A stretch of 64,000 nt of DNA, taken from Sisyra terminalis. Its lineage: Eukaryota > Arthropoda > Insecta > Neuroptera > Sisyridae. The stretch lies in contig OY292278.1 of assembly GCA_958496175.1 (NCBI GenBank), positions 11,284,001 to 11,348,000 on the forward strand, given 5' to 3'. This document shows, one piece after another, positions 50,188 to 61,900 of the stretch. The notes beneath the pieces were generated by a model that worked only from the letters and a program-made list of their open reading frames with translations, was not told the DNA's origin and searched no databases. A program made the position numbers and the translations under genes. How positions within the stretch are numbered: the stretch's first letter is position 1; each line of letters begins with the position of its first letter.

Positions 50188-51010
50188 AGATTTTCTTATT
50201 TCATCAAAACTTTTTTAGGATACATAACAGTGTTTTACTAGTTCACTTCCTTCCCTTGTTAGATCAAAGTTTGGCCTTCATTTGTATCTCATGTACTTGC
50301 CAAATTTTCCACGATATTTTGAGTAAAATATTCTTTTTTTTTATGGGATTTTTTCAATTTTATTTTATCCACAGTTTCCTCCACACTTTTTTTTTATATC
50401 ACTCTAGAAAGTATCAGAAATTCGGATGAAACAAAGATAAACTATTTGGTTTTTAATTTTTCCATTTCTTTTTTAATATCTTCTCCTGGAAAACTTCATA
50501 AATTACAAGAATTTTCCTATGAAAAAAAAAATAAAAAATGTTCATAAAAATAGCAAAGAAAGGTATGATTTTATAAAGAAAACTTTGTTGATCATTTTTT
50601 AGATTTTCTTATTGTATCAAAGCTTTTTTAAGATACATATCAATGTTTTACTAGGTCACTTCCTCCTCTTGTTAGATCAAAGTTTGGTCTACATTCATGC
50701 CTCAAGTACTTGCCAAATTTTCCACGATATTTTGAGCTAAATACTACTTTTTCAAGGATTTTTTCATTGTTATTTTATTCATAGTTTCCTCTACACTATT
50801 TTTTTACTATCACTCTAGAAAGTAGCATAAGTTTGGATGAAACAATGATAACCATAAAAACATTAAATTTTCATTCCTTTCTTATTTTCTTACCATGAAA
50901 AACTTTATAAATTACAAAAATTTTCCTATGAAAATAAAAAAAAAATGTTCATAAAAGTAGCAAAGAAAGGTTTGATATTATAAAGGAAACTTTGTTGGTA
51001 ATTTTTTCAA
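50188..51010. repeat. Tandem duplication, two units of about 413 bp
   Basis: Unit 1 begins 'gattttcttatt' at 50189 and unit 2 at 50602. Both continue with 'gttttactag.tcacttcct', 'gttagatcaaagtttgg', 'tacttgccaaattttccacg' and end 'atgttcataaaa.tagcaaagaaagg'. Single-base differences are spread along the length. Confidence 0.9.
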
Positions 51011-52354
51011 TTTAAAAAGAAAATTTTCAATGGAAAATTATTTCCCGTAAAAATTATAGATCTTTATTTCACACTCAATCTTTAGCCATTATTTCGATCA
51101 CTACACTTATTGTATAACAACTTATCTTTGAAGTTAAACACGTTGATCTTGACCCAAAATTTTCTGAACTTTCACCTTAAATTCTTCAGCATTCGACCGT
51201 ACCGACTTCCCATTGAAACTTTTATCTTTCAAATCGTTTCCTCATTCTCTAAATGACCAACGATTTTCAATGTAGTTTTCACAAAACGAAAAAAATATAT
51301 ATCAATTTTCAATAGAGTTCTTATGATTTTAATGATTTAATTTGATCACTGTTTTAATGCCAGTAGTAACTCATAAAAACCACGTGTGGTATGGAACTGT
51401 TACAAAATTTTCCACTAGAACTTTATGTCGATATTTTTTTCAATAAGGTTCTCATGTAATTCACCTTCTGCTACATACAAAGAGACATTGTAAACGAAAA
51501 GTCAACAGTTTACCTACTTGTTAAGTTATTGCTCTTTGTTTTTTGCATTAACATGCATTGTCTCGGCTGAAATATTATGCAATAAATTACGAAAAATATT
51601 TGAAAAGTTCTCATGTTAGTATCATTACTCAACTAACGACACAATTCAAGTTTAAATTGTTTTTGTCTTGAAAATTTATTTGCATGCAACTGTGATGTTC
51701 AAGGAAGTGGATTTATGATTGCAGTTCTTAACTTTTGATAAGAAATTTTCCAGAAAAATTTTAGTCGAAATTTTCCGTAATCCATCGTCTTTTTTTCCTT
51801 TTAAATTATATCAATGTGTCATTTTCTATGATAATATAAGCCAAAACTAACGGCATTAGAAGATTTTCTTCTTCAACATCTGCACTGACATTATCTCTTG
51901 TTAAATACCACAAGAGACACAACATAACGGAATGGTGATTTGATTTAAAGAGACTATATCATAAACATATGTATATGAGGCATATGTATGTCTCAAAAAA
52001 AAAAATTAATAAAATAAATAAAAATAGAAAACACCTACTTGGGCTTAAAAGACCAAAGAACCAAGCAAATCACCAATTGGTGTCAACGCTAGAAATTCGA
52101 CTTGCGTCATTCTCAATTCAATTTCCGAAATCAAAGTTGAAGTAGAGTGCCAAAATTGAGGGATTGTGAAAGTACTTGTTCAATATTTGATCCATTTTTT
52201 TCCGATTTTAGAATGTCGATTCGTTTTTTTTTCTGAATATTTTCTTGCAAGGTCTTGAAAGTTGCAAAAATTTGATCGTTTTATTCGGAAGAATCGGATT
52301 TTTTCGATGAAATTCTCGTTGAATTCTGACGCTAATGTGGATGTTTTGTTCCAG
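51011..52354. other. Noncoding sequence just upstream of the ABCG8-like coding start
   Basis: No separate gene is supported. The stretch ends with an acceptor-like 'ttgttccag' at 52354. The minus-strand open frames overlapping 52180-53337 are antisense to ABCG8-like exons. Confidence 0.5.
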
Positions 52355-52359
52355 AAGTG

Positions 52360-55300
52360 ATGATGTCGCATAGTCGACATCCGTCCCAAGGCGGGATGTC
52401 GCAAAGTTTCGAAATGGAGCGTAAATATTCGGTCCCGTCGAATATCGATAGTCGCTCCCAAATCGCTATGGGCGCCGCCAGTGAGGATCTGCACGCCTGG
52501 TCTATTTACAGGTAAGCCCTCGATGGACGCAACGGAAGTCCGAATATTAATCAATTTCGATCAAAGGGAAATTGCTCGGAATAATTATTTCTACACTCCC
52601 TTTCCGCTGAAACAACCTGCTCCACATACTGTGTAACTTACTTTATATTCTTTACAAAATTTTTTTTCGAAAATTTTCAGACAAAATCTAAACTCGGACT
52701 TTACCGATAGTGCCCTCGGTTCAACAGATAAAAGTCCTTTGCCATACGGAAATTTTCAGTTGCGAGATACCACGGTACAGTCAATACTATCGCATCCACG
52801 ATATGGACCAAAGTAATACTTTCCTCATCTATTATTACCAACCAACTAAATTTGATAACTCTTTTGATTATTAGATCTGCATTGGGCTCCAATATGTATA
52901 CGTATCTGAAATTTGGACTTCCTAGAGTTTTTCCACCAAATAGTTCAAATCGGTCGGCAACGCCGTTGGCGCAAGGACCTCGAACGCCGTTATCTCGCCA
53001 AAACCACAGGTAAGAAAATTTCATCCCCAAAAGAAAACGATCCCAAAAAAAAAAAAAATTTTTAGTAGGATGTCTAAAAACCACATGAGAAACATGCGAG
53101 ATGGATCGTCTGGATACGACAGTTCCGACAATGAAACGACTCAACATTACAAGCAAAATCGAAAATATCGATCAGATCCTGATTTTCGATTCCAAAATGT
53201 ACACCCATCTTACCAACAAGGCGTAAGTTACTCACCAACCCCAAATATTTATCCCCAAAAAAAAACATTTTCATTAATTCCAGCAAATCCAACAAATACC
53301 TCTGGCAGCTTTGGAACAAAGCCGCCGCGAAATGCAATGGAACCGCAATAAAAGCATATCGGAAGCCAATCTCCTATCAAGTGAGGCCTACAACAAACAT
53401 ACTCAGTACGGCGAAATGAATCGGCGAAACAGTGTCGCTGAATTTGGCATCGAAAAGTAATCCCTTGAAATATTTTTTGTGTTTTTCAAGTTAGTAAATT
53501 CTCATTTTTTAGTGGATTTATTCCGGTTAATCAATTGGGACGTCCCATGTCGAAAACGGAGAGTCACCTATCGATGGCTCAATCCCGAAGAAGTCATGCA
53601 GCTCCTTCGGTTATCCGCAATGATTTCTTGGTGCCCGACCAACTTGAAATGAGTCCAAATTTTATGTATCCCCATCTTCAAGTTCGGGGATTGGAAATTG
53701 CATCACCGATTAATAAGCGGATGCTTTTGCTTCAAAACGTTTCCTTTGAAGTTCGAGGAGGAGAAGTTTTGGCCATTATGGCTACAACCGGTATGTACAG
53801 ATTTACTTATTTTATTCTTAATTATTTTATAATTTTTTTCTTTCAGAAATGGAGGGTACCGGTTTGTTGAACGTTTTAGCTGGAAATAAGGGCCACGTTG
53901 GTGGAGAAATTATCCTCAATGGTCAAAATATCAATAAAAGAATCTTAAAAAATCGTGTTGCATACGTACAATATGATTCACACTTGTGTGAAGACATGAC
54001 CGTCCAACAAATGCTGAAATTCCATTATGCCCTCAAGAAGCCAACCGACAAATTAGGCCATTTAAAAATTGATGCTATCGATAGGGTACGTAACTGGGTT
54101 TCTATTAAAATGGAATAATCATTTCATCCCTTTTGAAATATTTTATGACTTCTTTATTTATTTTTTTATGCCTGAAGTATAAAAACATTAATTTTATATA
54201 TTAGGGTGGGTCAAAAAAATCGATTATTTTTTTTACAAGTGACACGGAAAAATGGGTTGCTAGACACTGTAAAAAATTCTCACCAAGTATGAGCTCTTAA
54301 TTTTAATAGGAAGATCCTCCGCATCGCAGTTTTGTATTTTTTTCTCAGTCCAATAGAAAAAAAATCATACCTCATCATTTATCGATTGTACAGAAAAATG
54401 TTCTGAAAGAATTTTTTAGGAAATGTAATGCTCTACAAAAAAGGTATTCTAAATTTTTCCGTAAGTCTCACCATTTGAAAGATATTAAGGATTTAATTTT
54501 GATTATTTTAAGACAAATTTCATTTTTGTTTATGAATTTTATAACTCGACAATAAATGACTCTTATACAATGCGCAATACAAATTTTTGTTGGAAATTAA
54601 CTGCTCTATAAAAATGGTTTTTTATGTTTTGGCGATTAAAATAACCCTTCAAAAGATATTCATCATCAAAATTTCATGTGTACGGGTTTTAAAAGTTTTT
54701 GATCTGATATTCGAAAAATTTCAATTTAATTTATAATTTTTGAGAAAATTTACACGAATTTTAGTTTTTATCAACTGAGAAACTTCAAAATATTTTTCAA
54801 GTTTTTTTTTAATGCTTAAATATATTTGTCTCCATTTAAAAAAAATAAATTGTACATTATTTATCGCTTAGTTAAATATTTATTAATAAAAAAAGTAAAG
54901 TTTTCATTATACATATATTATAATATATTTCAGTATTAGAGAAAAACAATGTCCAATTAGTTATAAAAAAGTTTTTTATTTCAATTTAAAATAAAATAAA
55001 ACTGAAATAATACTTATATTAATGACAAAAAATGAAATTTATATGAAAATTATAAATTAAATTGAAATTATTCAAATACCTCATCAAAAACTTTTAAAAC
55101 CCGTACACATGAAAGTTTGATGATGAATATCTTTTGAAGGGTTAATTTAATCGCCAAAACATAAGATATCATTTTTATAGAGCAGTTAATTTCCAACAAA
55201 AATTTGTATTGCGCATTGTATAAGAGTCATTTATTGTCGAGTTATAAAATTCATAAACAAAAATGAAATTTGTCTTAAAATAATCAAAATTAAATCCTTT

Positions 55301-58300
55301 ATATCTTTCAAATGGTGAGGCTTACGGAAAAAATATAGAATACCTTTTTTGTAGAGCATTAAATTTCCTAAAAAATTCTTTCAAAACATTTTTCTGTACA
55401 ATCGATAAATGATGAGGTATGAATTTTTTTCTATTGAACTGAGAAAAAAATACAAAATTGCGATGCGGAGGATCTTCCTATTAAAATTAAGAGTTCATAC
55501 TTGGTGAGAATTTTTTTAAGGTGTCTAGCAACCCATTTTTCCATGTCATTTGTAAAAAAAAATAATCGATTTTTTTGACCTACCCTAATATATACATCGG
55601 CTATCAGGATCTAGGTCCTAAGAAACATTAAATGAAGCCACAAATTAATCATATTGTTTTGTGAAAAATCTTGTACAATTCCAATTGATAAATTGTTAGT
55701 GATGGAATTTTTAAAGCAAGATTTATGTATTCTTTCAGATTAATGTACTTATAGAAGATTTAGGATTAGAACAAGTTCGTAATACCAAGATTTATAGTAT
55801 GACAACGTCGGAAAAGCGACGCTTAAACGTAGCCTGCCACTTGTTACTCGACACTGATATTATAATCTTAGACCAACCGACCAAAGGGATGGACATCTTT
55901 GATACCTTCTTCCTAGTAGAATATTTGCGACAATGGGCCAATGGTGGCAGTGGAAACTCAATAGGTTTATCAATCACCTAAGTACTCAAAACTATCGATA
56001 AAAAATCAATTTTTTAGGTCGAATCGTTATAATAACTCTTCATCCTCCAACTTATGAAATTTTCACGATGTTGTCTCGAGTTCTTTTGGTATCAGCAGGC
56101 CGAGTGATGTTCAGTGGAAAACGAAGAGATTTATTGCAGTACTTTTCTTTGGTGGAATATCCGTGTCCGTCGTTTAAGAATCCTTCGGATTACTATCGTT
56201 AGTTTTGGATATAAATTGTTAAAAATTTCAATCTAAATTGAGAGAAATATTTTTAGTTGATCTTGTGACATTGGATGATCTTTCGGCGGAAGCGATGCTG
56301 GAGTCATCGCAACGAATCGAGCAATTGGCAGAAATTTTTCGACGAAAGCAAGAACCGTTGAGTGATCCAGGACCTCCAATTGCGCTACCTTTGACCATAA
56401 AACGAGCCAATATCTTTAAGCAAATTTACATTTTATTTTTGTAAGAATTCCCTTAAATTAGTTCTTAAGTTTCTTGAAAATATATGTTTTTTTTTTGTTT
56501 AGGAAATCATTGTTTTATACCCAACCAAACTCTTTCCTGACGTGGATCTTTCATGTCATTTTGGCAGCCTCGATGTCGTTAATTGTTGGAGCCGTTTTTT
56601 GGGATATTCCAATGACCGATTCCCAGTTGCAACTAAACGATAGATTTGGTTTTCACTATGCAGTAATGTGTGTGGCATGTTGGCCAATTTTACTCACGTT
56701 AACCATTTCGGAGGTGAAAAGAAATCGAAAATGTGTTGAACGAGATATTCACGATGGGCTTTATGGAAAGTTTGTACATATATTTACCAAAGTATGTTGA
56801 AAAAATTGAGATAAATATTGAGAAAATATTGATTTTGTGTGTCTTTTTTAAATTTTTAGATACTTCTAAATATAATTCCATCGTTGTGTGTTTGGTGCAT
56901 ATTTTTGGTTCCCAGCTATTCAATGAGTGGACTTTATATGCAGGGTCTGGCCAATTTTGATGCTCTATACCTATATCTAGGTAATGATTTCTGTTTTACT
57001 ATTCATAAAGTCTTATAAATAATAAACACTAGACTGGGTCAAAAAAAATCAACTATTTTTTTTTGAAAAGTATATCGAAAAAATTGTTCAATGGTGACAA
57101 AAAAAAAATATCGGGAAGGTTTGAGCCCTAAATATTAATATTAAGAGTTCTATCATCTTTAATTTCGATTTTTTATTTGTGCTTTCATTTTTGCGTCAAT
57201 GCTGTCAAATTATCAAGGTAAAATAATTCATCTGCATATATCATATATTTATAGAAAATTAAATTCCCTACAAACAATGTCTCAATAAAATTTTTTGCCA
57301 GACACGTCGTTTCCGAATAATTAAGCTTCAGACATTGATATAATTTCTAGATTTGTCTTCTTTATTTTAGAATTTTGTAACTAACGAACAAATAAATATA
57401 TAGAAATGAACAATATAGATTCTTAAAGGGAATTAAATGCTCTAAAAAAAAAGGTTTCTTAACGTTTTTACATAAAATCAGTCTTTCAAAATTTATTCAC
57501 AATTAAAGATGAATGAAATATTAAATTATTGTTTTTTTCAATCAATAATACATAATTTTATCAATCTTATCGCTTGAAATATCTAAATTTCATAATAATA
57601 ATACCCAAAAACATAACAATTAGTCAAAAAACAGCTCCTTTTTTGCTGACTAGTGTTTAATCTACAAGGAATTCTCTGCTTTTGATTTAAATTTCGATTT
57701 TTTTTTTCAGGATACATGGTTCTGTATTTCATGTGCATACAATCGTTAATGCTATTTTTCGTCTACACAATTCCAAAGTCCAATTTGGCCTGCTGTCTTG
57801 CTGGTTTGGTCCTATTTGGCCTGTTTCTCGGATCAGGATTTTTGGTCCACTTCAACGATTTAACCATATACGTTAATTGGTTGGAATACCTTAGTCCGAC
57901 TAAATGGCTGATGCCGATTCTTTTGCGACGGGAATTATCCCCGGAAGCCATTTCAAGCAGTACAAGCAACATATTATGTCGCAACAAACAAGTAACTATC
58001 CATTTTTTTAAAAAAAATAATGAATTTATTAATTTTACTGTGCAAATTTTCTTAAATAGGTTCAACACCAGGATATTATCGTGCAATTACCCTGTCCACC
58101 ACCAAATGGGACGCAAATTTTAGCTAACTATGGCTACCTACCAACAAACAGTTCCCAAACTTTTGTCAATTGGAATTCCTCGGATGTTCTAAAACCAATG
58201 GGAATTTTTTATCTCGTGTGCTTTATTTTGACTTGCTTGGGTTTCGTTTTGAGTTGTTGTCGACCGAAAAAGCATTCAATGCTGTACCGAAAGGGTCGTG

Positions 58301-58320
58301 GTGACCCCAACAAACCATAA
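52360..58320 (+). CDS. ABCG half-transporter, ABCG8-like (sterolin-2 type), degenerate Walker A, long N-terminus
   Basis: Partner-type half-transporter of the ABCG5/ABCG8 lipid or sterol exporter. Exons: 52360-52511, 52681-52812, 52875-53009, 53066-53222, 53284-53456, 53513-53790, 53847-54085, 55739-55964, 56018-56197, 56257-56440, 56503-56791, 56860-56980, 57711-57991, 58060-58320; all GT-AG, 2808 nt, 935 residues. Residues 1-300 are Ser/Arg/Gln-rich and look disordered. The ATPase domain starts near 305. The Walker A site reads ATTEMEGTGLL (340-350) with no lysine, the signature position MTTSEKRR (443-450), and Walker B IIILDQP has D467 with Gln468 in place of the catalytic Glu; His506 (TLHPP) is kept. 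Six membrane segments and a Cys-containing extracellular loop follow. An in-frame TAA at 52333 precedes the start. Introns 7 and 12 hold repeats. Confidence 0.95.
54201..55588. mobile_element. 1.39-kb palindromic element in ABCG8-like intron 7
   Basis: The left end TTAGGGTGGGTCAAAAAAAT is mirrored by the right end ATTTTTTTGACCTACCCTAA (one base differs). The arms of more than 500 bp match through 'gtgtctagcaaccca', 'gatcttcctattaaaatt', 'atgaggtat' and 'cccgtacacatga'. The flanks are TATATA on both sides (54195-54200 and 55589-55594), a possible target duplication in low-complexity DNA. No protein is encoded. Confidence 0.88.
57030..57660. mobile_element. Possible diverged relative of the palindromic element, ABCG8-like intron 12
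   Basis: The left part, AAACACTAGACTGGGTCAAAA then ATCAACTATTTTTT, resembles the end of the element at 54201, and the right part closes with GCTGACTAGTGTTT, giving 'aaacactag' in inverted orientation at the two ends. The arms no longer pair over most of their length. The intron is otherwise ordinary. Confidence 0.4.
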
Positions 58321-58987
58321 AAAAAGGAATATTTTGAACTGTGATTACAAAATTCAAATTATTCACTTCAAAAAAAAAACATTTAGAATAAAAATAAATC
58401 TATTGATAGTTAAATAATTGAAGAATTGCAATACATAGACTAAGATAAATTTATATTTATGTTAATCCGTAAATATACCTTTTATGATACGTGTTACTTA
58501 AAACTGTAGAGAAAGAAAAATATTATACAAATATTACTTAATTATTTAAAAACATTAATGTGCCTTTTTAGGAAATAAACTTTTTCATAAATCGTTTGCA
58601 TTGAATTTTATTTCTGTTACTTGATATAGCAACGCGGTGCAATATAATGCACCAAATTTTCCGCAGTGTCATCAACGTCCTACATACACAAAAAATAATG
58701 TTATAAGACACTTAAATATAAATAGACGAGAATCTTATAAAAACGTTGACAAAACATATTTTCATTTTTCGTTACACATTTATTTGTAAATATGGCAATG
58801 AGGAAATTAAACGGAATTTGCAAAGAAGTGCAAGGGAAGCAAAAAATTTGTGTTAGTTTCTAACAAGAACTTTCTTCTACAACTAAATCGACGAATTGAA
58901 TTAGTTTTCTCTGAGACTTTGAATAGTTTTTCCAAATAATTGGAGTTGGTTTGGTTTTTTTCTTTGATTCAATCCTAGCCGAGGAAA
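58321..58987. other. ABCG8-like 3' UTR and promoter region of the heparanase-like gene
   Basis: 667 bp between two plus-strand genes. An AATAAA at 58574-58579 is the best polyadenylation candidate for the ABCG8-like transcript. The 5' end of the next gene must lie in the remaining ~400 bp unless it has an upstream exon elsewhere. Confidence 0.55.
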
Positions 58988-61900
58988 ATGGGGCTGCTGG
59001 GGTGGTTTCTATTTGGTTTGATAGCTGTGGCAAATTGTGACGATTTGGGCATTACAATCAATACGAAAAAATCTTTGCATATCTTAAGTGAACAATTTAT
59101 CAGTTTCAGTATTGATCCTGCTTTACTCTTTAATAACTTCAATTTTACGTAAGTCTTTTAGCAGCTGATTCCAAATTTTTTTTAAAACAATTTTTTCAGG
59201 ACAACTTCCTTTAATATCGCCAATCAATTGGCGCCCGCTTTCATTCGATTATCCGGTCCATCGACCAAATTTTTGCAATGGACGACAAGTGCTTCCGATA
59301 ATCGGAATATAATGTACCAAATTACGCCTCAACAATGGACCGAATTCAACGATTGGGCATTGAATACCAATTTGACGCCAATTTTTGCGTTGAACGACCG
59401 AAGACGCATCAATAACGTATGGGACCCACGAGATTCGCTACCCATAATGACATTAACTGACAAAATGAATTATAGCTGCTTTTGGGAATTGGGCCACGGT
59501 TTGCATTGAAACCCCCAAATAATTGACCTAATTTTAATAGTTAACATTTTCAGAATGCAAAAATACATCACTTACGCAATACATCGCAGATTTGACTTCA
59601 TTGCAACATATTTTAGATGCATTCCCTGCATCTAAAGACTATTGGGGTACAATCGGCAGCGATTTTAGTGGTTGTGTGGAAAAACCAAACTTTGAAGTAA
59701 TTCGCAACTTCTTGACTTCGGTAGAGAACTCGTTGGATGCCATCAATTGGCATGTGTAAGTTTGGTGGTAGATTAATAATTATTTTTTGGATTAATTTTT
59801 ATTTGGCCAACAGAAAAACGATGGATAGTGAAAATAATATTTTGAACGAAAGAGATCCAATAGTCAAAGCTTTACAACCACCGGCCAAAGCCAAGTTGCC
59901 TGTAATGTTAACAGCACCCCAATCGGTCAATCCGATGACCTTCCAGGATGCATTGTTGTGGGCTTCTGAGCTTGGTGATTCTGCTAAATATGGATTTGGA
60001 GTGATTTTCCGTCAACCTTCAACAGCTGAAATTCTTGAAGAATCTCCTGTGAGTAAAAATCCTATTTTAATTGCCTAGAATAGTTAATATTCAGTAGGTT
60101 ATATTGTCTTAAATCCAAGGATTCTTCCTTGGATAAAATCAACCAATTAAGGGTGGATCACCGTCAGAACGTAAAAAAAAATGACTTTTTTAAAACTGCT
60201 GCCCCTTCCCCTTTTACAGCGCTTTGAAAAAGGGTCCTCAAAAATGAAGAGGCTAACGGGTGACAAGTTTTCTCGGAAACCGGAAGTCGGATCATGATTT
60301 TCCAAAAAATGTTGGTTTTGGTAATACGTCTTCTTGGTACTGAACCTTGAAAAGCCGAAAAAAGTTGAAAATTCACAAAATGGCGCGACTTTGAAAAAAA
60401 AGTTAAAAAAACGACCTTTTTTTGGACCTTTCCCCCTCACCCACTTTGAGGGGGGGAGGTTTGGCCAATTTCAGAGATTCAGTATCAAGAAGACGTGTTG
60501 AACTATAACACTCTACAGTTTCAAGTCAATCCGTCTGATAGTTTCTGAGAAATCTTGTCTCCCAGTTTTAAAAAGTTGATTTCGAGAAAAACGCATTTAA
60601 ATTTTTTTAAGATATTTTTTTATGTTATTATCAAATTTATTCAATTTTTACCAGTGAAAATACATTAGTCAGCTATTCCAATCCTTTTAACACGTTATTC
60701 TTGAATGTTATAAGAAGACATTTATGGAAAAAAAAAAAACGATTTTTTTTTTCTGACGGTGATCCACCCTTAACCAACCAATAAACTAATATTTTAAATT
60801 ATATGGAAATTTTGCACAGATTTCTACTGTCAATGGTTGATTCTTCAATAGTTTCCAGTTAAAAAAAAGGCAGTTAGACGCATTTTGAAATCATTAAACT
60901 TAAAATGCCTTTTTTAAGCAGGGTTGATTTTAAATTAAATGATCGCTAGAAAAAATCAATGATGGAATTGTATATTATCAAAATATACAATAAAAAGACC
61001 AAAAAATTAAATGAAGATCAAAATTCCTTACATCTTTCAACTCTCAAGTATCATTGAATTCGAATAGCTTTTAAAAAATGTTCCAAAATTTAATACTTTT
61101 TAATGAAAAATAATAATTTTATCGTTTTTTTTAGGTATTTTGGACTTCGTTGGTCCACAAGCATCTTCTTGGCCGCAATGTCTTGGACCTGAGGATCACC
61201 AACGGCAATCGTACCCTTAATCAAGTTTATGCCCATTGTACCAAAAGACAAAACATTTACATCAGACGTGGTGCCCCTAACAATCTTTGCTGTCAATAAA
61301 AAAGAAGAGGAACTTTCCTTGGCTGTAAAATTCTTTGGTCAAACTATGCGTTCTGCTGAAGTCCAAAGTTATATTCTTACCTCCAACGGCGACTTGGGTA
61401 GCTCGTACGTCATCATTGAATAAAAGATTTTAGGTCAAAGACTATTTACCCCATTTATTTTTCAGTGAAATCTTTTTAAATAGCGAACAAATGACTTTTG
61501 ATCGTTTCATCAAAAATGGTAAATTCGAAATTCAACCAAAAATCAGACGAGCCAAAATGAATCGCTTTATCTCACTAACTCTTCCACCACATTCTATTGG
61601 GTTCTTTGTCTTTCCAAGTGCGCGGGCACCTGCTTGTATTTTAGGAGAAGAAGATCCTGATTCAATTCTTGAAGAAATTTCTGAAGATCAAAATATTGAC
61701 GATTATGACTCCTCGGATAGTAGCAGTGATGAAAGTATGGATCAAAAATCATCAGATACACTTACTACAATCATAGTTCCAACAAAAAATTCTGATGAAA
61801 ATAAAAAAAATAAAATCGATTGGAAAAAAACCATCTTGGAACGAGCAAAAGAACACCATGAAAACACCTCAACGAAAAATTTAGTTCAAGAACGGGCGAA

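Noticed and set aside
52180..53337. Minus-strand open frames of 124, 151 and 87 codons
   Set aside because: They lie opposite the first exons of the ABCG8-like gene, whose plus-strand exons join in frame across GT-AG introns; the minus frames are shadows.
60147..60440. Minus-strand open frame of 97 codons in the heparanase-like intron
   Set aside because: It lies inside a non-autonomous element and shows no domain.
61274..61277. Programmed +1 ribosomal frameshift site
   Set aside because: A plain CCCC run without a slow codon or pause signal that I can recognise, and three more breaks in the same gene, make base-calling error or decay more likely.
61135..61423. Two separate overlapping genes at exon 5 of the heparanase-like gene
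   Set aside because: Both frames match consecutive parts of one heparanase C-terminus and share one acceptor and one donor, so a single frame break explains them.
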